A stretch of DNA of 64,000 nt, taken from assembly GCF_017591435.1 (NCBI RefSeq), contig NC_059289.1, positions 13,738,426 to 13,802,425 on the forward strand, read 5' to 3'. Every line of letters starts with the position of its first letter. Positions within the stretch are counted from its first letter, which is position 1. Positions 1 to 45,353 of the stretch are shown here, piece by piece. The notes beneath the pieces were generated by a model. The model saw only the letters and a program-made list of their open reading frames with translations. It had not been told where the DNA came from and ran no database searches. The stretch is from Portunus trituberculatus (taxonomy: Eukaryota > Arthropoda > Malacostraca > Decapoda > Portunidae). A program made the position numbers and the translations under genes.

Positions 1-992
1 GGAAAGTTGGTGCCGTAGGCAAACACATCGTCGGGTGGCACGAACCGGTAAGCGGCGATGCCAGACTGCATCACGGTGTCGTTGAACACGAGTGGAATGG
101 CACGGCAGAGCTGACCATTGAAGATGTATAACCTGTCTTCTTTCGTCACGCCGGGCGCGAACCCGTTGGCGTCGGTGCCGCGGATCTCATTACACTTGTC
201 ACCGCTCCAGAAGTCCAGCCGCTGTCGCCCGTTCCAGGAGAGGATCTGGTTCATTTTGGCGGCGTCACCCTTGCCTGTGTGCATTGTGTATGGCTCTTGA
301 ATGGAGTCGTTAAACCCAACCAGGAGGCCAAACAGCTGATGCGGATAGGGCAGCTCCTGCAGCTGTCTTGCCCATTCCATCACTCGCGACTTGTGGCCCC
401 ACAGTAGCTCCCCGACCGTTAGTGTTCGCACTGTTTCAAAGCCATGGATCTTCTTCGCCATCTGTATAACCATACGGAAGAAGCCCTGATCTTTGACTGC
501 ATCTGCTGCGTTTACGAAGGGGATGTTGACGGTGACCAGAATGTCTTCCTCGGCTCCATTTGACATTTCGGGCTGAAAGAAGTACAACGGTTTGGTCCTG
601 TAGGTAACGGAGCCGTTGGAATGAAACTCGATCTCTTCTTTGGTTTCCTTCATCAGGTACACGTAGGGGCCTCGCTCCTGCACCCGTGGCCTGGCTCCTT
701 CCATGAACTGCTTGGGATTGGTCAGGTTAAAGACATACACTTTGTAGTAAACAGGAACAGGTGTGTCTACCCAGGACTCGTACTTCTGGCCGCCCTGGCG
801 GAGCACCATTTGGTTCACGGCCACCGAGTGTACAACGCTGTCGTACCCGGCCAGCATGAAGATGACGGTCGCGGCACACCACAGGGCCACCATCCACAGG
901 CAACAACGACACCTCGCGCTTCTGTTAACGCGAGAGACTACAACGTTCATGCCCGCTGGTGTCCCGTTGGCCATATTTTTCTCCATCTCCAT
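1..992 (-). CDS. CD36/SCARB-family scavenger receptor, N-terminal part (partial at window edge)
   Basis: This encodes the first 330 residues of a CD36/class B scavenger receptor, a membrane protein that binds lipids, lipoproteins, pathogens or apoptotic cells in this family. The frame is open from the ATG at 992 to the left edge, with an in-frame TAA about 80 nt upstream. A second Met lies at residue 7, so the start could be either. An N-terminal membrane anchor covers about residues 31-54, after a cytosolic Cys cluster (CRCC). The ectodomain carries the family hallmarks: VYVFNLTNP at 85-93, ERGPYVY at 106-112, TVGELLWG at 192-199, and the FNDS...YTMHTG, SWNGRQRLDFWSGDKCNEI and GTDANGF segments at 227-278. 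Luminal N-glycosylation sequons lie at N89, N126, N228 and N304. The C-terminal third (disulfide region and second membrane segment) is outside the window. No intron interrupts these 990 nt. Subfamily (croquemort-like, SNMP or SCARB1-like) cannot be fixed from this part. Confidence 0.93.
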   Translation of the reverse strand, partial: MEMEKNMANGTPAGMNVVVSRVNRSARCRCCLWMVALWCAATVIFMLAGYDSVVHSVAVNQMVLRQGGQKYESWVDTPVPVYYKVYVFNLTNPKQFMEGARPRVQERGPYVYLMKETKEEIEFHSNGSVTYRTKPLYFFQPEMSNGAEEDILVTVNIPFVNAADAVKDQGFFRMVIQMAKKIHGFETVRTLTVGELLWGHKSRVMEWARQLQELPYPHQLFGLLVGFNDSIQEPYTMHTGKGDAAKMNQILSWNGRQRLDFWSGDKCNEIRGTDANGFAPGVTKEDRLYIFNGQLCRAIPLVFNDTVMQSGIAAYRFVPPDDVFAYGTNF

Positions 993-2722
993 ATCGGCAG
1001 TATTACGCTCAGGTGCTATGTAAGTATTCAAGTCACTGGCACGTTAGTCCTGTCAGGGGTCGGCATTTCTTTCTCACTGCTAATCGCTGCTTATTACTCT
1101 CACGTGTGTAAACAATTTCATAGCCCGTCACTTATAATCTGTGGCTGTCCTGTCACGCGTCACCTGACTGCCTCACCTCACCGGTCTGCACGTGACGCTG
1201 ATGCTCGCCTGCTCTCGTATTTTCACTCACAGTTTTGTTCTTCGTAGCTGAACCTCCATTCCCATCACAAAGAAGTTCCGGTCACTCCTGGGACAATGTT
1301 TGCGGCCAGTCAGGACTCAAGACACACTGTAAAATATCCTGGCAACCTTCCTCAGTGATGCCATACGAAACGTGACGTAATCCTGGAGATGGTTGAGCAA
1401 CACAGAGCAACTAGTGACGTTATACCGAAACAGATAATGTTATGTAGCCTTGGAAAACGTTCAAGAAGGCTGATCAATACTAACACTCTTCAAACGAGGT
1501 TCACACTATAGTGCTCACCCCAACGTTGCCAGGCACGAATCCTGCTCTGGCGCACATGTGACCGCTCTCTCATTGTTCTCCTTCTCGTTAGGATAACGTT
1601 TTGCTGGATGATAATGCACCACACACTTGTTATGTTCGGTTTCAATCGTAATATTGCCTCACTGTGTGCAGGTATTCCTGTAATGAAAGGAAGGGAATGA
1701 ACTATTGCTTGAGATGCGTCGTGCGCCAGGCAGCTGCACGGGGCAAGAGACATCAAAGGGCATTTTTATGTGCATATTTAGTGTAGCTTTTAAAATTATT
1801 TAAATTATGAATCAATCTACACGTGTGAGCAAACCATGAATACATTTACGTCAGCAGCTGCAGATGAAGTGGCAGTATTACCTGGGAATGGTTGGTTTAA
1901 AATTTTTTAAAAATTCACAAGTGTGTAACTTAGCTCACTTCACCTTCCACAGACATACCCCGCCACGGGGTCATTTTCCGAGCCGGACACCACGCCTGTC
2001 ACCTGATGCTAACTCCTGATGCCATTAAATACTTGGTGGTGATGACTCGTACACATGAATCGACGCGTATTCAAGTCACCTGAAACCTTGCCTAATATCC
2101 GGCTACACCTGAGCCACGTGAGAAAGGAGAAGCAACGCGTGGAAAGTGACTAGAGTCAAATGGCTAACATGCAACTCTACCTGTTTGTGTTTTATGAATT
2201 TTATTACTAAATCTCATGGAATATTCACGGTAGCTAAAAATATATATTGTAATTACGTCTTGGTGAGAACACTGAACCTGCGCCTTTGTCTTTAATCTCC
2301 CTGAGCATCGCTGTACGCACTGCACGTATTACGTGAGCGAGGTGAGTAACGAGCAGTAGCAGCCACTTAGTATAAAGAAAACAGACCAACAAAGAAATGA
2401 GACACCGGAAATTGTCAGATGTACCCTGCTCGGCATATGAATAATAACGCTAGGTAGTATAAACAAAGAAGCAAGTCGATGAACTAAACAGACAAACGTC
2501 GTCCCTCACGCCATATCAGCGGTAAAAGTATGCCCAAGTGTTCCTCCGAGTTAGGCCTAAGGGAGGGAGGAGGGCTTGGATGGGAGAGTCGAGGCAGTCT
2601 CCGATGGGCTCTGAGCCCCTGACCTCACCGGCGCTCACAACACAACACAGTATTCTCCACGTCGCCACAACTTTTACTCTCTATATGTGATGGGATGGAT
2701 AATGAGGGACAGGCACAGATAT

Positions 2723-2724
<2 letters not shown>
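993..2724. other. Intergenic DNA upstream of the CD36-like gene
   Basis: This stretch should hold the 5'UTR and promoter of the minus-strand CD36-like gene. I see no clear TATA box or strong splice acceptor close to its ATG. Open frames here have no recognisable protein content. No repeat family was recognised. Confidence 0.5.

Positions 2725-2798
<74 letters not shown>
2725..2798. repeat. (TA)n microsatellite
   Basis: About 74 bp of perfect TA, self-complementary and able to extrude a cruciform. Confidence 0.97.
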
Positions 2799-2802
<4 letters not shown>

Positions 2803-3198
2803 CACATAATGACCGCCGACCTTCTGGGTCAGCTTTTGTTTGGTGAACGAGGATAGGTGATATGTGTGGGACTAATACAACATACGTATATCAATACATC
2901 CGCGCCGCCAGCACGATGTGATATTCATTCCCTCCTGAGGCTGACTAGTTGATTGGGTGATTCAGAACGCCGCAACAACGGGGTCATGTGGCGCCAGTCG
3001 TGGAGACTGATAGAGGAAACTCAGTCATGTCCCTCCATTCTGTCGGCAGAGTATGTATAGGCTTGACTATTCCTTTCTTAAAGACGTGGTATGAAAAAAA
3101 ATAACTTATAGGATAACACTCGCCTGTACAGCACTACACGTATTCAAAATTATAATCCGTCGACCTCATTTATTGCGCGTAATGCCTCTATCTTTCTG

Positions 3199-3316
<118 letters not shown>

Positions 3317-3508
3317 ATAACGTATTAAGCTAAGGATGCATTGTTCTTATTCATGTATTCCTCATCTCTCAGCAAAGTCGACAGAATGTACTGTATACAA
3401 TGTCTTGTTAGTAATGAACAAACAAATAGGTAAATAAGTCATGTTGAGGAATTAATTATGTCCTATGTATACGTCATTGTTTTATATACCTCTGTATCTA
3501 TCTATCTA

Positions 3509-3545
<37 letters not shown>

Positions 3546-3546
3546 T
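3509..3546. repeat. (CA)n microsatellite after a short (TATC) run
   Basis: CA array preceded by three or four TATC units at about 3496-3509. Confidence 0.95.
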
Positions 3547-3599
3547 GACGTACAGGACATTGTGTATTTATATTAATTGGTATATCAATCTTTAACTAT

Positions 3600-4410
3600 A
3601 ATAAATTAAATATAATGAATCTTTGATCAGTCACAGTGTTTCGTGATTAATCAATATAGAAATAGGCATCACCAGACGAGTAAATGTACAAATATCAACT
3701 CCTCTCCACACGTAAGGCGAGTGGTAAGAAAAGTGTGGGTACAGGAGGTGGGGAAATGTGCCACGTATCACACTGTTATCGCACGCTTGAGGTGTGACAT
3801 CATTCCAGTCACGACTCAGTGCTTCTAACATACCAACGCGCCATAATGTACCGTATGTACCACCACACATGCCTCTCTTACTACATAAAAAAATGCCGGC
3901 ATATTTTTCTATTTACTTTGATAACTAGGGCGGTAGGTCTTTAGGGTGAGTTAGCACAACCACATCACACCAGACCACAACAGACCTACAACCTCTTTAT
4001 GTCTACCTCATCCTTGAAGGCCTCTATGGGTGGGTGGGATTACTGTAAGTAGGAGAAACGTAGAACAAGATGTCTAGCGGTGGCAAAAATTCCCTGTTGA
4101 CGACGGTAAAGTTGCGCAAATTGTCGTGAATGAGGGAGGACAAGGGAGGACAAGGCAAGTGGTGGCGGTGGAGGAGGTGGAGGCGGAGACGGCGATGCGG
4201 GTGCTGGTCTCCACCGTTTCGCTCAAGGAACATCACTGGTAACCTGATTATCCGGAGCCACGCATGACCCCACGGCGCCTCCTCACTGCTGCTGTGCCTC
4301 GTCCATCACCACGCGCAGGAACACAAAGGAGGAACAGACAGCAGCTGATCTCTCGCCCTTTACAAGACTGCCACAAGACGAACGCAACCACCACAGTCAC
4401 CACTTATAGT
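3600..4410. other. Non-coding stretch, nothing recognised
   Basis: The short open frames on both strands have no recognisable domains. A small GGTGGAG-type simple patch lies near 4160-4190. Confidence 0.5.
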
Positions 4411-4604
4411 TTAACCTTTTCCTTGAGTTCTGGATATGATTAGACGATTTCATTGACATTATAAAAGGTTTACGAAGGACAGAAAATTAATGGCCAGAGT
4501 CTTCACTATTTTAATCTCCACATAAGTTTTTGAAGCTGTGTAAAATCACCAAATAGCAACCAGGATGAATATAGAAAAAGCGCCTTGGTAGAGAAGGGGT
4601 TCAA
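4411..4604 (+). mobile_element. piggyBac-type MITE, copy A (damaged ends)
   Basis: The internal sequence matches the other family members: GATTAGACGATTT, then ATTAATGGCCAGAGTCTTCAC, then AAAATCACCAAATAG. The left terminal inverted repeat has lost about 20 bp after TTAACC, and the right end is AGAAGGGGTTCAA. This is an old, non-autonomous copy. Confidence 0.65.
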
Positions 4605-5606
<1,002 letters not shown>

Positions 5607-5763
5607 GATGAATTAGTGAATGAAATAAAAAAAAAATAGATGAGTGAATGGGTGAATAAAAAGTAAGTCAACAAATAGATGAAAATCAATCTAAAAAAAG
5701 TAGAGTAAATGAAAGGATATAGATAGAAAGATAGGAGAATAAAGAAATGAGTGAAATAAGATT

Positions 5764-5765
<2 letters not shown>

Positions 5766-5815
<50 letters not shown>
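5766..5815. repeat. (CA)n at the 5' border of a SINE
   Basis: CA array ending directly at the tRNA-like head of the SINE that begins at 5816. Confidence 0.96.
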
Positions 5816-5818
<3 letters not shown>

Positions 5819-6095
5819 TAGTGTAGTGGTTATAGCACGCTCGACTCACAATCGAGAGGGCTGGGTTCGAGTCCCGGAAAGCGGCGAGGCAAATGGGCAC
5901 GCCTCTTAATGTGTGGCCCCTGTTCACCTAGCAGTAAATAGGTACGGGATGTAACTCGAGGGGTTGTGGCCTCGCTTTCCCGGTGCGTGTTGTGTGTGAT
6001 GTGGTCTCAGTCCTACCCGGAGATCGGTCTATGAGCTCTGAGCTCGCTCCGTAATGGGGAAGACTGGCTGGGTGACCAGCAGGCGACCAGCAGGC

Positions 6096-6096
<1 letters not shown>
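5816..6096 (+). mobile_element. tRNA-Val-derived SINE, family 2, full-length copy
   Basis: The first ~75 nt are tRNA-like. Box A reads TAGTGTAGTGG and box B reads GGTTCGAGTCC, both perfect pol III promoter matches. The anticodon arm CTCGA-CTCACAA-TCGAG carries CAC (Val). The body follows with CCCCTGTTCACCTAGCAG, AATAGGTACGGGATGTAA and ATGAGCTCTGAGCTCG, and ends in a short GCGACCAGCAG duplication running into (CA)n. (CA)n lies on both sides. The 3' acceptor half of the tRNA is degenerate, so this is not a functional tRNA gene. Confidence 0.85.
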
Positions 6097-6174
<78 letters not shown>

Positions 6175-6187
6175 GTTTCGCACACAC

Positions 6188-6273
<86 letters not shown>
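6097..6273. repeat. Interrupted (CA)n, two blocks
   Basis: CA blocks at about 6097-6172 and 6180-6273, separated by CTCGTTTCG. It forms the 3' border of the family-2 SINE. Confidence 0.96.
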
Positions 6274-6275
<2 letters not shown>

Positions 6276-6759
6276 TTCGACACTGTTGCTATGACCACCC
6301 CATTAACAAAAGCAACATCAACAACAGCAACAACAACAAGTGTAAAAACAACGCAACCACCACCACCACCACTACAACACTCTTCTTCAGTGGAGATGCG
6401 GGCGAGAAAAAAAGTTACTAAAAAAGACTCTGCTAAACATCCGGTAATGAATTGGCCGTGATTAATCTTCCCCTTGTTTGAACAGGGTAGGGTTACAGGA
6501 TGCAGAACCACAACCAAAAAAAGGACAAATAAATACAAAAAAGACAAGGCAAGGAGGTCTGGTTGCATTTCTAAATATATCCACTGTATAGTTTTCTTCT
6601 TCTGAAAACTAAATGCTTGTTAAGTTATTCATACAAAGTATATACAATTCACATTAGTTGACTTATTTATTATCACTATCACCACCATCACAACTATTAC
6701 CATCACCACTATTACTACTTCTGTTACTACCACCAATATCACCACCACCACCCTCATTT

Positions 6760-7979
<1,220 letters not shown>

Positions 7980-8180
7980 CCAATCAGAAAAGGGCATCTG
8001 AGAAAAGGGAGGAGCCAGAGCGAGGCGTGTCACACTCCTACTCGTGCGCTGATTGGCTGGAGGGATGGTTGATTGGTGGGGCACGCAAGGCTCCAACATT
8101 ACCATCACCTTATTGGCAGTTCTATTCCAGTTCCATTGATGAAGAATTCTCATTGGCTAAAACCCGGACATCTATATATG
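7980..8180 (+). promoter_or_regulatory. CCAAT-box cluster followed by a TATA-like element
   Basis: Five CCAAT pentamers lie in 177 bp: CCAAT at 7980-7984, and ATTGG (reverse orientation) at 8052, 8072, 8112 and 8152. A TATA-like CTATATATG follows at 8172-8180, directing transcription rightward from about 8200. An AATAAA at 9020-9025 could end a short transcript. Alternatives are the promoter of a solo LTR or a chance cluster. No protein is recognised downstream. Confidence 0.45.
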
Positions 8181-10129
8181 TATAATATATGTATATGAAG
8201 GTAAGACAGAGAGAACGAAGACAAGAAGCTTCATCAGCACGGCCTACGTAACTAGATTCAACAAGAGCACATCAAGTGACTTCAGGATGGTCAGAGTCTA
8301 GGACCAGAAAGGGGACTCAGAGGTATAGATACAACGGTTAGTACAAGGAATCGACTGACTGCAATATTATGTGGTGTTATTGCTCGCATACAATCTACTG
8401 TGACCTACCTATGTGGAGACGGGGCCAACAACATGGAAGACAAAGCTAACTTATGAACAGTAGCGACTTGACAACAAGGTCACGATACTGAAGTGTCTAC
8501 GTGTAGGGGCGTTCACGGACCACTACCTACTATTTCCTCCTATACAAGCTGGAAGACCCAATGGGCATTCGCTGCCTTGGTCCCGCGACAACAACACCTA
8601 CTCTACAGAACAACGTTTTACAAGGTTTGTTCAAACTACTAATATTACCTATCATTTTGATATGCACAAGTATCCTGAAAAATGGAAGACCGTCTGGAAG
8701 CCCTTTGCAAAGTAATCTTGCTAAGAGGCACTGTGGGAATCCGCCTCAGCAGCCCCAGGCTGGCGCTGCGTCTCCTCTGCCGGAACCAACAACAAAACAT
8801 AAAATATCTCTATCGCCATTTTTTTTGTTAATTCTTTATGTAATCTTTTTTCGGTTTCTTTTGTGAGTGTTTCTCTAATTTCGTATACCTAGAGCAGCTG
8901 GGCGTCCTGTGGGCTGCTGAGGCTCGCCACAAGTGCGTCTGTTTGTAATCGTACACTGTACAGTGACCTGCGGCCCGTGAGTGTGGCGCCACCCGCCTCA
9001 CGAACACTACGTACTGCTTAATAAATAATAGGGCTACACCCTGCAATGCCTTCATTTATCATTGATATTCAGCGAAATATACTATTCTGAAGTTTATATA
9101 TAAGTTAGTCCAAACTTTGAAAATTAAAAAATATGTATTACTCTACGTCTTGCTTTCTGAGCACAAAAGTATTTCTCTGTCGAAAGGGAAAAGGCGATAA
9201 GGCAAGACTAATGATTATATTTCTCTCAAGTGTTTCAGCTGTTTAAATACATCTAAACATTTTACTTGGCCAAAGCGCCATCTATATATTCCAACTATAA
9301 ACATTCAAACTGTACAACAAATATCATTATGGTGCAAACACGATGCATAAATGTCTCCATAAAGATGTGAGGTAAAGTTCCGGTCCCCAGCCGCGCCGGG
9401 ACTGCTGCAGCGGATCAGCAACACTGGCCGCCCCTGGCGCGCGCTGGGCCACTGAACTTCTAAGACACAGTTATGAACTAAAGTCACCTAGATAGAGATT
9501 CCGGTGACGGAAGCAGCAGTATGCTGAGGAGACGTGCTGAGCCAAGTAACAGTTAAAAACACTGAGGGGAAAGATTAAAGTAATTTCTGACTAGTTCCTC
9601 CTGCAGCCGAGAGGGTGAGTGGTTCTCGTGGTCCTACAGGCTGAACACTCAGCTCCACTCGCTACAACACCTGGTCTTCCTTTTAAAGCATTTCTTCCAA
9701 AACAAAGCTAAATTGTTCATACATTAAGTCTATAAATATAAGGTAATCTGTCATTTATCAACAAGGAAAAGGCTAAATTACGGAGCAGCCATAGCGTACC
9801 ATGGGCGGCGGTGCAGCACAGAACGCCACTGTGACCACCTCGCTCCCTGCTGCTGCTTCCCATGACCCGCGCTGGGAAGCTGACCACCGTGTGACCATTG
9901 CGTGCTCTTTGACCTGACGCCACAACTTACACCAAGCTTCTGAGGTTGCACCCTTCCAGGTCTTCATGGTCGGCTCTCTGTCTGCCTGATGTTGTCCGTG
10001 TTTCTTAACCCTCACAAACTGTACCTATGAGAGAGTCGTCCCAGCCGGGTTGAAGCACGCCCTGCACAAGCGGGTATGGGTGGTAATGGTGGTGGTGGTG
10101 GTGGTGGTGGTGGTGTGCTGAAGAGGTCT
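8181..10129. other. Region between the promoter-like block and the transporter 3' end
   Basis: It contains the presumed 3'UTR of the minus-strand transporter, below 10130. I did not find an AATAAA on the minus strand within about 1 kb of the stop. The + strand carries AATAAA at 9020. Open frames are short and unrecognised. Confidence 0.45.
10078..10114. repeat. (GGT)n tract in the transporter 3'UTR
   Basis: About ten GGT/GTG units beginning roughly 16 nt past the transporter stop codon, which reads as ACC repeats on the mRNA strand. Confidence 0.9.
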
Positions 10130-40081
<29,952 letters not shown>

Positions 40082-40293
40082 GGCGGGCTGTGGGCTGCTG
40101 TCCTCGTTGGTAATGGTGGCGCTGAGTGGTGCAGGCGGTGGTGACGCGTGCGGTGTGCGGGTTCGGTGCTGGTCGAGGTGACAGCGAAGCCCTACTGCAT
40201 GCAAGTGGTGGTGGTGGTGATGGTGGTGGCGGTGCTGGCGGAGGTCGTGTTAGTGTCGGTGGTGGTGGTGGTGGTGGTGTTCTTCACTCGCTC
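40082..40293 (-). other. Probable 5'UTR part of transporter exon 1
   Basis: Upstream of the chosen ATG the minus strand runs through CCA/CAC-rich leader to a candidate acceptor, TTGTCTTACAG, at 40294-40304. This suggests a spliced leader exon further right. The in-frame ATG at 40204 lies in it. The upstream leader exon and promoter were not identified. Confidence 0.5.
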
Positions 40294-42691
<2,398 letters not shown>

Positions 42692-43764
42692 AATCTTCAT
42701 TCCCTTCCTTCAGATTGCCTCTCTCTCCTCTCACCTCATACATCACACGACAACCAACTATCCTTGCTAGACCTCCTTCTCTCCTCTTCATTACCATTCC
42801 TCATCATTCTCCATAACTGGTGACCGTCTGCTCTCTTCCTTTATAGCCCTTTCCACTCCACTGATCCTCTTCTTCCTTCCTCCGCGTGCCCCTGCCCTAC
42901 CCCTGCCCTGCCCTGCCCTGGCCTGCCGTTCCCCTTCCTCCATCACTGGTTCTTCCTCTTCCTCCTTCCCTTGGGCATCAGCGGCCGAGCTCCGAGGTGG
43001 AACGGCCAAGTCCATTAATGTCAGGTCAAATAACCTCGTTCCGCTGTAATTCCTGAGCGCCGTCATGCCAGGAGCGACAGGAGAGAGGGACGGGAGAGGG
43101 ATGGGAGAGGGACGGGAGAGGAGGGAGGGAAGAGAGGTGGTAAAGGGACAAGCAGGTTACATTACACGCAACTATTCCTCCAGAGCACAAGTTGAAGTAT
43201 TTACCGCGCCATCCCGCCATCCCGCCCTCCCCGCGCCCTCCTCATACCATCAGCCGCTGCCACCCTCTCCACCCTCCCCTCCTTGAGCCCTCACGCCTTG
43301 TAATAATAATTAACGTAAATCTAGCTTGTCTCCTCCCTAAAAAGACGCGGAACAGACGTAAACCATTAAAGAATGACACGCCATCTTGCATTACATCACA
43401 CACTCACACAAAAAAAAGGGGAGGGAGTAAAAAAAAAGGTGCGTTAAGAAATATAAGGTAAAAAAAAAAGTTAATTTCACGTAACCTGACACCAGAGAGA
43501 AGACGTTCCCAGGCAGACGACAGAGAAACAAAAACAGGAGCGATGAACGGCCCCGAAAAAGAGGAACTGGCGAACGTAACACGGTGTTAAGAAAGGCGCG
43601 GCAAGGAGGTGGCGATGAAGGGCGCTTTTCACGGTGAGCACAAGGGCGTTTCGGTCTTCTGAGAGGTCGTGAAATACCTTCTTAATGCCCCGATCGGACA
43701 AGATAATAAGGTTTATCCTGTTAGAGCAATTACCAACACACTGGATAGGAAGAGGAGAGGGGGT

Positions 43765-43892
<128 letters not shown>

Positions 43893-44378
43893 AAAAGGAA
43901 GGGAAGAAAAAGAAAAACAGTCCAACGAAGAAACAACAATTGAAGGACAAAAAGCGCAAAAACTATACAAAACACAACAAAACAAGAAAGAACGAGATGA
44001 AAACATACAGGCAGGTGATCAAATAGTGCATAATGAATTTACAAGGGCAATTCGGCAGTTAGTTACAATAGTTAGCTGTAGTTTGAATGGTTCACGTTGC
44101 CACCTGCATCCTCTCATCTCCCCCTTTCCTCCCTATTAGTTATTCCTGCTACCCATCACTGCGTAACCTATTTCTGTCTCACACTTGCCCATCTGTCTGC
44201 CGATGTGCTTGTATTCATACGTGGTAACTGACGTGAGGATAAATTAATTTTCTTTCGTGATTTGTATGTATTTCTTTTCATGGTTATTTGTCTATTTAGT
44301 TATTTATTCATTTTTCTTACTTCATGGATTTATGCAAGTTGATTTTTTTTTCTCTCCTTTATATTGGGAGTTAGTTTA

Positions 44379-44382
<4 letters not shown>

Positions 44383-44440
<58 letters not shown>
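44383..44440. repeat. (CT)n microsatellite
   Basis: About 58 bp CT with a short CA run after it. Confidence 0.96.
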
Positions 44441-44457
<17 letters not shown>

Positions 44458-44810
44458 TACAAGCCACACATCCAGACACTTATCCCCTTCTATTCCGTCC
44501 CTCAGTTTACCACATCTGCACTCCACTAACAAACTCATCAACGCTCAAATACTCCACTAACCATCTTGTCCACCAAATCCACTCACTTACCACCTCACTC
44601 ATCCACTCACTTCACCCCCAACACTATCTAAACACCCTCCTAAATGGCTCTTCCGTTCTTCGCTCAGCCTTCCCTTTTTAAGCGGTTCCCAACAGGTCGC
44701 CGGGCCCCTGGGAGGACAAGAATCGCAGTACTGGCTTACTGACTGCCTTTCAACCCCTTCACTGACACAAAGTAAGAGGAAAGATAGTCTGGTTTGTAAG
44801 GGAAGGTCAT

Positions 44811-44918
<108 letters not shown>

Positions 44919-44985
44919 TAGGGAAAGGAGAGGATATGCACCTAATGTGTTAAATAGCGACATTTGATATGGGTTTTACAATACA

Positions 44986-45028
<43 letters not shown>

Positions 45029-45281
45029 GTTACGTCACAGGCCTCGTAGCAAAATGTGAAGGATCAGTGGGTGTCAGACTAAGCGCATCCACCCCTAAGA
45101 GGGCTGCCTTGCCGACACCCATTAAGAGCGGCAAGACAGTCTGGCTGCCTCACACGTCTCCATTACCGCCGCCGCCGAGAGGGTTGCGGCCGGCGAGCGC
45201 TTAGTGTTAATTGCATGAAACGAACTCACTTCCAGAATAACATTAGAGGATTATACAACCATATGGGGGGATTTGTTTGAG

Positions 45282-45286
<5 letters not shown>

Positions 45287-45350
<64 letters not shown>
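45287..45350. repeat. (GA)n microsatellite
   Basis: About 64 bp GA then a few TAG units. Confidence 0.96.

Positions 45351-45353
<3 letters not shown>

Noticed and set aside
45060..45200. Hairpin-forming RNA gene (CTTGCCG / CGGCAAG)
   Set aside because: Only a 7-bp stem with a 16-nt loop, which is expected by chance at this GC content.
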